Assembly: GCF_000497045.1 (NCBI RefSeq)
Contig: NW_015961988.1
Coordinates: forward strand, 744,001 to 808,000
From: Kalmanozyma brasiliensis GHG001
Lineage: Eukaryota; Basidiomycota; Ustilaginomycetes; Ustilaginales
DNA: 64,000 nt
Direction: 5' to 3'
The notes beneath the pieces were generated by a model. The model did not search any database. It was not told the DNA's origin and worked only from the letters and a program-made list of their open reading frames with translations. Within the stretch, counting starts at the first letter, position 1. Each line of letters starts with the position of its first letter. Below are positions 1 through 9,579 of the stretch, in pieces. The position numbers were made by a program, and so were the translations under genes.

Positions 1-1211
1 TCCAGGCCATCGGCTTGCTCGACGATCTCGACAAGGAGATCAACATCTACGCCATGCGTGTCAAGGAGTGGTACGGCTGGCACTTCCCCGAGATGGGCAA
101 GATCATCACCGACAACCTCGCCTACGCCAAGGTCATCCGTGCTATGGGCTTCCGAACCAACGCCTCTGCCACCGACTTCAGCGAGATCCTCCCCGAAGAG
201 ATTGAGGAGACGCTCAAGGCCGCGGCCGAGATCTCGATGGGTACGGAAATTTCCGAAACCGATCTCGAGCACATCTGGTCCCTCTGCGACCAGGTCATTT
301 CCATCACCCAGTACCGCACGCAGCTGTACCAGTACCTGCAGAACCGCATGGCCGCCATTGCGCCCAACCTCACCGCGCTCGTCGGCGACCTCGTCGGTGC
401 TCGTCTCATCAGCCACGCCGGTTCGCTCATGAACCTCGCCAAGCACCCGGCTTCGACGGTGCAGATCCTCGGTGCCGAAAAGGCCCTCTTCCGTGCGCTC
501 AAGACCAAGCACGACACGCCCAAGTACGGTCTCATCTACCACAGCAGCCTCGTGGGTCAAGCGCCACAGAAGCTCAAGGGTAAGATGGCGCGTATGGTGG
601 CGACCAAGGCGGCGTTGTCGATCCGATTGGATGCGCTGGCGGATGCGGATACCAAGAGCGATGAAGGCGCCCCGACCGTCGGCATTGAGGCGAGGGCCAA
701 GCTCGAGTCGCGTCTGCGGGCGTTGGAGATGCAGAGCGGTCTATCGGGTCTGCGTTCGGCGAGGAACGCTGCGGGTGATCAGGGTCACAAGCAGAAGGCG
801 TTCCAGATGGAAGCGGGTGGACGAACGTACAATGCGGCTGGGGATGCTGCTGGGCCTAGCGACATGGCTGCTGCTGCCCACCTTGCTCCGTCCATGCTCC
901 CCTCGACGCCAGCCAAGGCTACGGAGGAGAAGCTGTCCAAGGAGGAGCGAAAGGCGCTTAAGAAGGCGAGGAAATCCGAAGCTGCCGTCGAGGAATCCGC
1001 CACTCCCGTCGCCCAAGAGGCCGACGAGGACAAGCTCAGCAAGGAGGAGCGAAAGGCGCTCAAGAAGGCCAAGAAGGAAGCCGCCAACGGAGTCGTGGAG
1101 ACGCCCAGCAAGAAGGACAAGAAGAAGAGGAGCGCCGACGAGGCCGACGTCAACGCCACGCCCAAGTCCGAGCCAGGGAGCAGCAAGAAGAAGAAGTCCA
1201 AGAAGGAGTAG
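1..1211 (+). CDS. NOP58: NOP58, box C/D snoRNP core protein (5' end missing)
   Basis: C-terminal 402 codons of the nucleolar scaffold that assembles with Nop56, fibrillarin and Snu13 on box C/D snoRNAs for rRNA 2'-O-methylation. The frame is open from base 3 and no start is present, so the gene continues off the left edge. The conserved core reads [20 protein letters not shown], then the Nop-domain signature ([20 protein letters not shown], followed by [21 protein letters not shown]). The tail is a lysine/glutamate-rich low-complexity region with two near-identical [10 protein letters not shown] blocks, the KKE/D tail typical of Nop58 that separates it from Nop56 and Prp31. It converges on POL12, with 241 bases between the stops. 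No introns are needed. Identification is strong. Confidence 0.95.
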   Translation, partial: QAIGLLDDLDKEINIYAMRVKEWYGWHFPEMGKIITDNLAYAKVIRAMGFRTNASATDFSEILPEEIEETLKAAAEISMGTEISETDLEHIWSLCDQVISITQYRTQLYQYLQNRMAAIAPNLTALVGDLVGARLISHAGSLMNLAKHPASTVQILGAEKALFRALKTKHDTPKYGLIYHSSLVGQAPQKLKGKMARMVATKAALSIRLDALADADTKSDEGAPTVGIEARAKLESRLRALEMQSGLSGLRSARNAAGDQGHKQKAFQMEAGGRTYNAAGDAAGPSDMAAAAHLAPSMLPSTPAKATEEKLSKEERKALKKARKSEAAVEESATPVAQEADEDKLSKEERKALKKAKKEAANGVVETPSKKDKKKRSADEADVNATPKSEPGSSKKKKSKKE

Positions 1212-1452
1212 ATTCTTCTTCTTCCTGCAGTAGTTGTCCTTCACTTCTTCTTTGTTCATCACCTTTTCTCGAGTCGCATTTTGTTCCCGGCTGTAGTAAC
1301 ATTGGTTTTGCCCATCATCTCATCGTTGTGTGATGCTCGGTGTGCATACTCATGAGTCACACGGACCACATGGGTCCATATCTAGCGTGCTTTTGGGAAC
1401 GAAGGATGACATTTGCATTTGAAACGCGTTGACAAAACGTAACGATTGTTGG

Positions 1453-3597
1453 CTAGATAGCGACGACATCCACGCGCGCCCTGTCGTACAACCTTGCGTT
1501 GATGCTCTCCATCTCGTCCTTGCCTTGCAGCTCGGCTCTCGGCAGAGGGTCCACCTGTACACAAACCACAGTGCCCTTGGCCACGCTGCCCGGTTGGACG
1601 ACCGTTGCGCTCGACACGACGCGAAGGAACGGTTTGGCCAGCTTACGACTCGGCAGCACGAGCAAGTCGGGCGTTACGGCCGGGAAGCCGAGGAGATGGC
1701 TGTGCGACGTATCGTATGCCAACCCCGCTGCTGTCGGTGGTGGGTAGAGGGGGTAGAAGCTGCGTTGGGAGAGGATCGAGCGAGACCATCGCGTGTTGGT
1801 CTCCTTGTTTTTCGACGCAACACTCTCTCCGATCACCTTGGCAGGCGTCGGCGATGCTTCGATTCGAGTGACCATCTCTTCGCCTTTCAGATCGCCCAAC
1901 GCGTCCTCGGAGGTGACACCCACCACCAGCTCGTTGACGTAAAATACCGAGGGATTGGGCAGACAGCGAACGCGGGCTTTGGGCAACCCCATCGGGCCTG
2001 TGGCGTCTTCCTTGCCAAACGAAGGTTGTGGGTAGGCAGAGTGGATGTTGAGGATGTCCTGGGTGGACGGGATGAGGACGACCATTGTTCCCGGGTATTT
2101 GGCGAGGAGCGCCGTGAGGCGGGTCGAAATGTGCCTGGCAAAGATGTCACTGGGCAGCTCGGTCGCGAATGGTAGGAGAGGGTGTTGCGCGGAGAGGAAA
2201 GGACCGGTGAGGACGAGTGTATCCGGCACACCGCGGCGTGAGTCGGAGGTCGCGTCGGAGGGCAACCCACCCGCTTCGAGTGCATCCATGAGCCGGTGCC
2301 AAGGTGCAAAGTCTAGATCCGACTCGGAGGTGAAAGGTCCGCTGGCCAAAACCACGTTCAAAGCGGCACCGTTGAGTTTGCCGGGCGAGTAGCTGTGGTC
2401 TATCGCCTCGCCGGCAGTGTGCACTGCCAGCGGCAAGGGTGGAGGGAAACAAATCTCGCTCACACTGAACTTGTCTGCGCCAGCGTTGATGCCGCGACAC
2501 AGAACGATCTGACCTGGGAAGAGGGAGAGCGTCGTTGCTGCGCCCCCGGTGCCCGGGTCCTGTGGAGTGTGACGCACCACACACCCTTTAGCAAAGACGA
2601 GCGGGGTTCGGTTGCCAGACCCCATCATGCGGGAGCTCTCCAGCACGATGCCCGTCTCGGCCAGCTTCGGTAGGCCGAACGCCTCCTCCCGCTTGCCACG
2701 GAGTGTGTGACCAGCCGAGGACTCGGGAGCCGGTAGGGCGGGGCAGATCCGTCCGACAACCCAGATGGGTTCTTGCGAAGGGAGCGAGGGGTCACCCAAC
2801 TCTTCGTCGGATGGGAGGGAGTATGTTTCGCGAAGAAGGGCGGCGAATTGGTCGATGCGGTCGTCGAGGACCGAGGAACGCTCGTCTTTCTTTTCGAACA
2901 TGTAGCGGTAGTTCCATGCTTTGGGGTCGGTGGCCATGGCGAGGGAGACACGGGATTTGCGGCCGGCGGGCAGGAGGTGCGAGCCGGAAGGGACGAGAGG
3001 GATGTGCTCGTTGAGCGATTCGAGGATGGTATATGGTGCATGAACCGATTTGGATGGGGCGGCGGGGGACGGGCGGAGAGGTGAGTCGACGTCCGACATG
3101 TGCACGTCGCTATCCCTGATACCTGAGGGCTTGTAGGCGGACGCAGTGGCCGGAGTTGCACCTGGCCCGCCGAAGGGCGAGAAGCTCGAAGAGGCAGCGC
3201 GGACTGGTGTCTGGAATGCATTGCCTTGCTGCGGCTTGAGAGGAGTCGACTTGATGCCCAACATCTGCCCCAAGTCACCCGCCACCTTGCCCCTGTTCAG
3301 CGCGTTGCTCGGCTTCAACGGCGTCGCATCGCCCGCACCCGCTGCAGCACTCGCAGCAGCGCTGTTGACGGCGGTGGCAATGATCTTGCGCAACTCCCTC
3401 GCATGATCGAGTGTCAGTGGCTCTGACTTGGGCAGACTATTGTTGATGGCAAATGCCTCCCATTTGTAAAAGAGGTCTTCGGGCGTGATGCGGTAGTGGG
3501 TGCAGATGGAGGTGGTTTCTGTGAGGAGCGAAGGGTCGGAGGCGATGTAGGGGCCGAAGTGGTCCGCTAGACGGACTGTGAGGTCGGATGCGACCAT
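1453..3597 (-). CDS. POL12: DNA polymerase alpha subunit B (POL12/POLA2)
   Basis: Predicted 714-aa regulatory B subunit of the DNA polymerase alpha-primase complex, which lays RNA-DNA primers at origins and on the lagging strand. I chose the ATG at 3597 (MVASDLTVRLADHFG); the frame stays open 88 codons further upstream but that part looks like leader. Residues 1-65 form the N-terminal helical domain (ITPEDLFYKWEAFAIN), followed by a Pro/Ser-rich linker, an OB-type region (about 220-420) and the inactive calcineurin-like phosphoesterase region (about 430-580: DTLVLTGPFLSAQHPLL, MVVLIPSTQDILNIHSAYPQ, CLPNPSVFYVNELVVGVTSE). The length is close to yeast Pol12 (705 aa). It is divergent from the TFIIIC gene across about 350 bases that contain an E2F-like site. 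Confidence 0.92.
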   Translation of the reverse strand: MVASDLTVRLADHFGPYIASDPSLLTETTSICTHYRITPEDLFYKWEAFAINNSLPKSEPLTLDHARELRKIIATAVNSAAASAAAGAGDATPLKPSNALNRGKVAGDLGQMLGIKSTPLKPQQGNAFQTPVRAASSSFSPFGGPGATPATASAYKPSGIRDSDVHMSDVDSPLRPSPAAPSKSVHAPYTILESLNEHIPLVPSGSHLLPAGRKSRVSLAMATDPKAWNYRYMFEKKDERSSVLDDRIDQFAALLRETYSLPSDEELGDPSLPSQEPIWVVGRICPALPAPESSAGHTLRGKREEAFGLPKLAETGIVLESSRMMGSGNRTPLVFAKGCVVRHTPQDPGTGGAATTLSLFPGQIVLCRGINAGADKFSVSEICFPPPLPLAVHTAGEAIDHSYSPGKLNGAALNVVLASGPFTSESDLDFAPWHRLMDALEAGGLPSDATSDSRRGVPDTLVLTGPFLSAQHPLLPFATELPSDIFARHISTRLTALLAKYPGTMVVLIPSTQDILNIHSAYPQPSFGKEDATGPMGLPKARVRCLPNPSVFYVNELVVGVTSEDALGDLKGEEMVTRIEASPTPAKVIGESVASKNKETNTRWSRSILSQRSFYPLYPPPTAAGLAYDTSHSHLLGFPAVTPDLLVLPSRKLAKPFLRVVSSATVVQPGSVAKGTVVCVQVDPLPRAELQGKDEMESINARLYDRARVDVVAI

Positions 3598-3948
3598 GTT
3601 GGCGAGGAATATGGAGCGGAGAGGATGGTGATGAGAAGGTAATGGGAGAGACTGAGTTGGAAAGGGGAAGTCTGCACCGCGCTGCAGCTCACAGTGTGTT
3701 GCTCTCGAAGGGCGAAAAGGCTCAGCAGCACACCAACACGAATTTCTCGAGGGGAAAACCGCGTCGCGTTGATTGCTGCGCCAAATCGGATCTCGGATGA
3801 TTGAATCGGTGGAAAGCTTGTCAGGGTCCAAGATGAGAAGCGCTTTGACCTCACCCCCCATCCCATCCAGTCATCCTCCTCTCCTTTGACAGCTCAGGCG
3901 CGGGTCTCGACTTGCCACGATGTGCTCATAGCAGATCTACCACTCAGC
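3598..3948. promoter_or_regulatory. Divergent promoter, POL12 / TFIIIC subunit
   Basis: The 351 bases between the two chosen start codons face a gene on each side. I see no TATA box. The most notable element is GCGCCAAA at 3778-3785. Its complement, TTTGGCGC, fits the E2F-type consensus TTTSSCGC known from S-phase genes, which would suit POL12. This is a motif match only. Confidence 0.45.
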
Positions 3949-5880
3949 ATGCCGTCATCAGGTCGCGACAAGGGCAAAGCGAGGGCAATCGAACCCGTTG
4001 TGGCTGAGGCAGTGCCTCCAACGACGAGCTTCGTCGAGCCCAAACCAATCCCATCCACGTCGCTGCTCAACATCGAATACCCTGGCGTTATCACCAACGA
4101 CGTCGGTCCATCTTCCTCGACCTCATCGTACAGCAGCCTCGAACGTGCCCTGTCGACTTTGCATCCATCCGCCCTACCCCCATTGACAAGCAGCCCACAC
4201 GAAGCGCTCAACTTTCTCGCTCGCATCCCCAACGAAGGCCTGAAGGTGGTCGAGTGTCGACTTGGCGGATTCGGCACTCCACGCTCGTCTATTCAAGACG
4301 ATGATATCGACCAAGTATACAAATCGCCTCTGCTAGGCGAAGCCGTGCCGACGAACAACATTGTCATCCGCATCGTCAAGCGTACGTGGCGACAAAAGAA
4401 GCGTAAGCGATCGTCTTCCCCTTCGTCAGGATTGCCAGCTGCGTCCGAGGACATGGCGCTAGATCCAGCGCTGTTCGAGGACGCACCTTCAGCCGGTGTC
4501 GAGCAGCTTCACGGCCACCAAGAAAAGCGCAGCCGCTACACGGGCCGCATCAAAAAGGAGTACTGCGTCGAGATTCTTGGCCTGGCGACGCACACGGTCC
4601 GCTTTCGCAGCATGGCCGACTTCGCTTTTCAACCGTCCGTCGCCTCATCCTCGAATCAACTCGATCCGGTCATGGCGCTACATCGTGCGTTGGCGACGAT
4701 GGACCTTGCGGCCTTCCAAACCTTTCGCGTCCCCGCGCAGCTGGAGGACTATCAAATCACCACGCCCTCCGGCGTCAAGAGCAACCTGCACATGGTGCCC
4801 CCCGCCTTCTTCAGTCGGATGGACGTGCCGTTCAACTACGGCTTTCAACAGACACCGTATAGCGAGCTGCGGACTGTGCCTACCCCTTCGCACCTCACGC
4901 GTCCACCTGGCAGCATCCCCTTCGGCCACGTCCTCCAGCGCGCTGCGCAATCGGGCACGATGCAACGTTTCGTCAACCGCGTCCGCCTATCGAACATCAC
5001 ACCGCAACCGTTTCGTGTCGGCCGCGATAGCAGGATCCCGACCAAACCCCTGCCGGACGTGGTGAGGATCGCACACCGCTGTGAACCAGCGGTGCTCTCC
5101 CGGCTCAAGACGCTGCTCGCCGACCGACCCGTTTGGTCCAGAGTGGCGCTCAAGAACCAGCTCACCGAGGCAGAGCTGCGCGAGCTGAACGGGAACAATG
5201 AGAAGGTGTACTATGCGCTGGTCGGCTACTCGATGGTTGGCGGACCGTGGAGGGATACGGTGGTGCGGTTTGGGTACGATGTGCGCTCCGACGAGGGGTC
5301 AAGGATCTACCAGAGGATCTTCCTGCGTGGTGGCACCGCTCGCGAACCCCGAGCGCAGAGCTCGCAGAGCAAAGGTGTAGCGGATGAGCCAATGGGTGAC
5401 GAGGAAGAGGAGGAAGAACCAACGGCAAGGTCGAGCGTCGTACCACTGACAGCCGCGAGGGAGTCCAACGGGCACGTGTTCGACGGCACATCGCTCCACC
5501 GGAACGTGGGCAACTTTCAGCTGTGCGACATTACAGATCCGGTCATCACGCCGTACATCTGGCGACACAATGATGGAGAGACGCACGATGCTGCCCCGGC
5601 TGGAGTGGATGAAGCCAAGTTGCGCGAGCCGATGGGAACAGAGTGGCTGAGGAAGACGTGGGATGCCGAGACAGGGTGGTATACGCGCAGGGCGCTGGAG
5701 CTCATTCGTGCCTTGGTGACGGCCCGGTTCAAGTCGCTAGCGGATACAGGCAGGCCATTGGAGGAGGATGCGGTGGAAACGATCATTGGGAGGCTGAGGG
5801 TGAGGTGGAGGGAGGAGGATGCAGGTGTGCGAGGAGGGAGTTCGCAGGGAGACGAAGCGGAGGCGACCATTGGCCAGTGA
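3949..5880 (+). CDS. TFIIIC subunit 5 (tau95 / GTF3C5 / Sfc1-like)
   Basis: Predicted 643-aa subunit of RNA polymerase III factor TFIIIC that contacts the A-box side of tRNA and 5S promoters. The ATG at 3949 (MPSSGRDKGKARAIEP) is the first ATG; the upstream extension has only a TTG. The N-terminal half holds the triple-barrel dimerisation region (LARIPNEGLKVVECRLGG, NNIVIRIVKRTWRQKKRK). The central half holds the DNA-binding domain, including FNYGFQQTPYSE and the hallmark RPVWSRVALKNQL followed by the YALVGYSMVGGPWRDTVVRF block and RIYQRIFLRGG. The C-terminus carries an acidic EEEEEE tract and NFQLCDITDPVI. It is transcribed divergently from POL12 and converges with the RanBP1 gene. The family call is firm; the exact gene symbol differs among fungi. 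Confidence 0.88.
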   Translation: MPSSGRDKGKARAIEPVVAEAVPPTTSFVEPKPIPSTSLLNIEYPGVITNDVGPSSSTSSYSSLERALSTLHPSALPPLTSSPHEALNFLARIPNEGLKVVECRLGGFGTPRSSIQDDDIDQVYKSPLLGEAVPTNNIVIRIVKRTWRQKKRKRSSSPSSGLPAASEDMALDPALFEDAPSAGVEQLHGHQEKRSRYTGRIKKEYCVEILGLATHTVRFRSMADFAFQPSVASSSNQLDPVMALHRALATMDLAAFQTFRVPAQLEDYQITTPSGVKSNLHMVPPAFFSRMDVPFNYGFQQTPYSELRTVPTPSHLTRPPGSIPFGHVLQRAAQSGTMQRFVNRVRLSNITPQPFRVGRDSRIPTKPLPDVVRIAHRCEPAVLSRLKTLLADRPVWSRVALKNQLTEAELRELNGNNEKVYYALVGYSMVGGPWRDTVVRFGYDVRSDEGSRIYQRIFLRGGTAREPRAQSSQSKGVADEPMGDEEEEEEPTARSSVVPLTAARESNGHVFDGTSLHRNVGNFQLCDITDPVITPYIWRHNDGETHDAAPAGVDEAKLREPMGTEWLRKTWDAETGWYTRRALELIRALVTARFKSLADTGRPLEEDAVETIIGRLRVRWREEDAGVRGGSSQGDEAEATIGQ

Positions 5881-6227
5881 CGGATTCTTGAAAGTCAAAT
5901 GTTGGCACAAGCAGCGTGGTTCTCAGTCTGGGCAAGGATGAGCTTTGTATCTTTGATTGATTTCATCAGGTGCAGAAGGGGACAATAAGTCGAGCGTGCC
6001 GCTTGTTTCGGTGTGGTGATGGCGGGCCGGAAGGGGATATCAACCCAATCGGTGCAAAGTGCATCCGGAGTGGCGTCTGGAATGAATGCTCCCAGTGCCG
6101 TGAGGGACCGCCTCGATGGCAGACGCAGATGCTTTTGACGTCAAGGTAGACCTCCGTGGATGGACAATGCGATTGGGTTACAGCTTGGAAGCGAGCCTCC
6201 ACGACCTCTCCGTGCGGTGTCGGACTC
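5881..6227. other. Convergent intergenic, shared 3' ends
   Basis: 347 bases between the stop codons of the TFIIIC subunit and RanBP1 genes. I see no coding potential beyond shadows of the flanking genes; it presumably holds both 3' UTRs and polyadenylation signals. Confidence 0.6.
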
Positions 6228-6958
6228 TTACTCCTTCTTGGCCTCCTCGTCCTTCTTGGCCTCCTCGGTCTTCTCTTCCGCGGCGGCTGCGGGCTTTGCC
6301 TCGTCTTCCTTCTTCTCGACAACCGGTGCTGGCGCGTCGGTCTTGCTGCCACCGGCGTTCTTCTTCTGTGCCGCCTCGAAAGCGTCCTTGAATCCATTCG
6401 CGTTCTCCGAGTTGGCGAATCGGATCGCCAAGGTCTCTGCCGTCGCCTCTCCATCCGCGACGTCGGCAGCGACGTTGTACACCCACGAGCGATCCGAGCC
6501 GACGTTGGGGCTGAGCTTCATGTCGCTCGTCACGTAGTGGTTGGCGCACACCTTGAGCGTCTTGTCACGACGCATGACGAGGCGGACCTTGTGAGTCTGC
6601 TTGTGCTCCAACAGACGCACGTCGCCGGTACCGCGCTCCTTCCACTCCTTGGCATCCTTGTCGAATCGGAAGAGCTTGGCACGCATCTTGAACGTCACCT
6701 CCTCGTCCTCCTCGTGCGTCTTGGTCTCCACCTGGTTTTCGAGCTTGATGACGGGCTCAAAGTGAGGGTCGTTCTCGGCCTCCTCGGCGGCGGCGCTGGC
6801 GCCGGTCTGCTCGGACTGGCGTTGCATGGAAGGACAAGAGGACGATATTGTGGGTCAGTAACGCGATTCTTCGCAGCACTGCCATGGTCAACCGCCGTGA
6901 GCTGATGAGTGTGACTTACAGCATCGACGGTGGGTTTGGTAGCTTCGGTGTCAGCCAT
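6228..6958 (-). CDS. Ran-binding protein 1 (RanBP1/Yrb1), two exons
   Basis: Spliced gene, exons complement(6920-6958) and complement(6228-6815), giving 208 aa. Exon 1 encodes [13 protein letters not shown] and ends at a GTAAGT donor; exon 2 begins after a pyrimidine-rich ...GCCAG acceptor with [12 protein letters not shown]. The junction is phase 0. The Ran-binding domain (about 25-165) is clear: [58 protein letters not shown] and [13 protein letters not shown]. It would bind RanGTP and help RanGAP dissociate export complexes in the cytoplasm. The C-terminus is a Lys/Glu/Ala-rich tail ([16 protein letters not shown]). The small first exon is easy to miss because the exon 2 frame offers an apparent in-frame Met (6827) that really lies inside the intron. 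Confidence 0.92.
6816..6919 (-). other. Phase-0 intron in RanBP1
   Basis: 104-base intron with donor GTAAGT (from 6919) and acceptor CAG (ending 6816) on the minus strand. The join preserves the frame between GCT (Ala) and TCC (Ser). Confidence 0.85.
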
Positions 6959-8323
6959 CTTGTCAAATATCTGTGTGTTGGTTGATGATGGTAGGAGACC
7001 AAGCAACGACGCAGTACCTTCCAAAGCAACACATTCGTCACTGCAGTCCGAGAGACCAACAGCTGCGTCTGGCGAAGCTAACCTCAAAAAATTCCAAAAC
7101 CAACATCAGCATGGCTCGCCCGCTTCGACGCACACACACAGCTACAGTAGAAGGGCGTGGCCAGACCGCGCAGTCTCGACTTCACACTTTGTATTTGACG
7201 GAATTCAAAGTTTTGAAGTGATCGATTTGAAGCCTAGAAGCTCAGCAAAGGTGGCGATTTTTCACAGAATGTCCAGAGCAAAGCCCTAACAATTCACCAA
7301 AAATCGAGCTGCCTTCGTGGCTGCTGATGGACCAAGGCCCTTCCTGGCACGCTGCAGCTTGTTGTTAAGCATGGCCATGGTGGACATTTCGAGGCCATGT
7401 CGAGCCAGCCGGCATCTCATACGGAAGCTGTCACTCCCTTGATCGTATCTTGGGGCGAACCTTAGGCTCTGGAAGAGGCGGAACGGGTCCCGCCATCGTG
7501 CTGCTAGGGCGTGGATGTGCCATCAATGCGTCCAAACCTTGCGCCGTTTCTCCCGCACCTTCCACACGGGATCACAAAGCGTTGACATCTGATAACCCTT
7601 TTCCCAGGGAACAGGTGCAGATTGGTCGCAGGCTGCCACGTTCGGCCGCATTCAACCGGCGCAGCGCACCCCCGCTGCAAAATAGCGTCTACATGGCGAC
7701 AAGCGCGGTTGCCAAATGAAATCGTCGGGCTTATCGCATCATGCTGCTCGGTTTCTCACCGAGCACAGAGGAAGAACAAAGGAAGCTCGCGGCCATCTCC
7801 GAGTCATTCCCATGCGCACCGCGAACACGCACTAAGAGCTTCGATGCGGAACTCCAGAACTGCGCACGGAGATAGACCATTGTCTGGCCTGCAGCCTACC
7901 ACTCGATCGGTTCGCTTGATGAGAGCACGTGTTGCCGCAAGACCAGACTTCATTTGTACGAATCCTGCTGGCATGAGAAGCACTGGGATCTTCGTTTGGC
8001 CTTGGCAGCGCAGCAAAGTGTGTTCACACGTGCAAAACCTGCTGTCCCGCAGCGCAGCTCTCAGGCTCTTTCGCATTGCTTTCTGAGTGCACCCTTGTTG
8101 GCGAGAGTGAGCGCTGTGCAGTAGGCTACGATTCTCCCTTCATACCTTGTCAGCCTGTCACAAGGCTATAAAGGTCAAGGGAGCATCGATGCTGAGCATG
8201 CATGATTTCCCGCTTTGCCTTCTCCTCGCCATACAATACCTGAAGCCATATCAATCCGTTCAGAGACCTCCTCGCTCCTATCCACCCCAATCACCTCTTC
8301 GGACGTCCTGAACGTCCGTCAAT
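6959..8323. other. Divergent intergenic region, 1.4 kb
   Basis: Lies between the RanBP1 start and the unknown gene at 8324. I see no convincing coding sequence. It contains the decamer CCAAAAATCG (7297-7306) and a related inverted GGCGATTTTT at 7253-7262, and a TATAAA at 8167-8172 just upstream of the next gene. Short open frames around 7450-7720 and 7622-8086 have irregular composition and no recognisable motif. Confidence 0.5.
8167..8172 (+). promoter_or_regulatory. TATA box upstream of the 208-aa gene
   Basis: TATAAA in the context GGCTATAAAGG, about 150 bases before the ATG at 8324. The position suits a TATA element with a leader of roughly 100 bases. No other TATA match is near this start. 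Confidence 0.5.
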
Positions 8324-8950
8324 ATGTCGCTCATCAAGCCCACCAACGACTTCATCCTGTACAAAGCCGACTTTACGCTCTCGCTCAACGACTCGGACAA
8401 CCCTTTGCACGCCATCACGCGCATGCCCAATCTCCTTCGCACCGCCTCGCACCACTCGTTTTTCACGCTTGCGGTCGAAGTCGATCGGGATACCGAACAG
8501 ATCGTCTTTTCGCCCTACCTCATGGTGATTCCTGGCTGCACCGAGTTGGTCCGATCCTCGTTGGAGGCGATCGAGGGTTTTACGTCGTTGGTAGCACTCC
8601 AATCGGAACCGGGAGAACCCTTTTCGATGCCGTCCAACCAGGTGGTGGCCGAATTCGAACAGTTTGATGTCAACCATCAGAATCGGCGCTTCCACCTGCT
8701 TGGCAAGGTGACAAACCTCTCGCGTCTCAGAGGCGACGAGAGCGGGTGGTATTGGAATTTCGATCTCGTCGATCCACGGGGGTGTGGCGTGGCTTGCTAT
8801 TTGTACACCGATCATCCGGATCATCAGAGCGAGGGGGTCGAGGCACCTTTTGTGATGGAAGGCGACTACGCGCTTTGTGTCAACGTCACCCCGCACGGTC
8901 GCAATGGCGTGCGCATCAGCGAGACGAGCGAATTCCTCGTCTTCAATTAG
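8324..8950 (+). CDS. Hypothetical 208-aa protein, possible OB-like beta-rich fold
   Basis: I do not recognise the family. The ATG at 8324 follows TCAAT, and the frame has the G/C-ending codon use of its neighbours, so it is likely a real intronless gene. The protein has no signal peptide, no membrane segment and little low complexity. It looks globular and beta-rich. The first half contains FFTLAVEVDRDTEQIVFSPY; the second half contains RRFHLLGKVTNLSR, then GWYWNFDLVDPRGCGVACYL and DYALCVNVTPHGRNGVRISE. The pattern 'strand - loop - WNFDLVDPRG - strand - GDYALCVNV' resembles the strand order of OB folds of the RPA type, but that is only an impression. A TATA box lies about 150 bases upstream. 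Confidence 0.7.
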   Translation: MSLIKPTNDFILYKADFTLSLNDSDNPLHAITRMPNLLRTASHHSFFTLAVEVDRDTEQIVFSPYLMVIPGCTELVRSSLEAIEGFTSLVALQSEPGEPFSMPSNQVVAEFEQFDVNHQNRRFHLLGKVTNLSRLRGDESGWYWNFDLVDPRGCGVACYLYTDHPDHQSEGVEAPFVMEGDYALCVNVTPHGRNGVRISETSEFLVFN

Positions 8951-9579
8951 ATTCTCAACACCTTGACTGCGCTTCGACATCCACTTTTGGAGCATGCCAG
9001 ATCGCCCCAACGTACCTCCTCTGCCATGCGGGCCGTGAATCAGATACGGCTTGTTGGTCGTCACCACCGTCTTTCGCGCCCTGTATCACATCCTCTCTCC
9101 CCCTCCATTGTTTCTACCGAGCCATGTTTCTTCTTCCCCTCTTCCAATTCCTACTCGAGTCGAGTGGGCTCATGTGTTGTGCTGACAAGATTGCTTCGTG
9201 CTGATCGCTCGTGCTGTTGCCTCGCCCGACATCTCAAACGGCGGTATGAAAGGTTGACATTGACGATTTTTGGTGCCCGTGCCAAAACAAGCCGGGGTCT
9301 AACATATTCGCAATTTCCAGTCAACAAGGCCGACGTGGTGTGAGCGCGTGCCAACGCACTGCTCGGAATTTTTCTGAAACCAACGAATGCACTGCCCATG
9401 CATTCTTCTCTCGACCAACACCTCTCTCTCTCTCGATCGCTTGCCGACCTTTGACAGCTCTCGTCGACACACGGGTTCAGGCATCACCACGGTTCAGCGG
9501 ACCTCTTCGAAAGGCTGGGGACGCAGTGCGCTAGTCGGAATCTCGACGTCACGGAGCTGGCACCGCACGACTTGCGACC
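8951..9579. other. Intergenic region upstream of the p24 gene
   Basis: 629 bases in tandem orientation between the 208-aa gene and the EMP24-like gene. It contains an exact inverted copy of the decamer (CGATTTTTGG at 9264-9273) and a CT-rich leader with CTCTCTCTCTC near 9422-9434. No gene seen. Confidence 0.5.

Noticed and set aside
7450..8086. Two overlapping plus-strand open frames upstream of the 208-aa gene
   Set aside because: Mixed composition, no motif, and they overlap each other in different frames; not supported.
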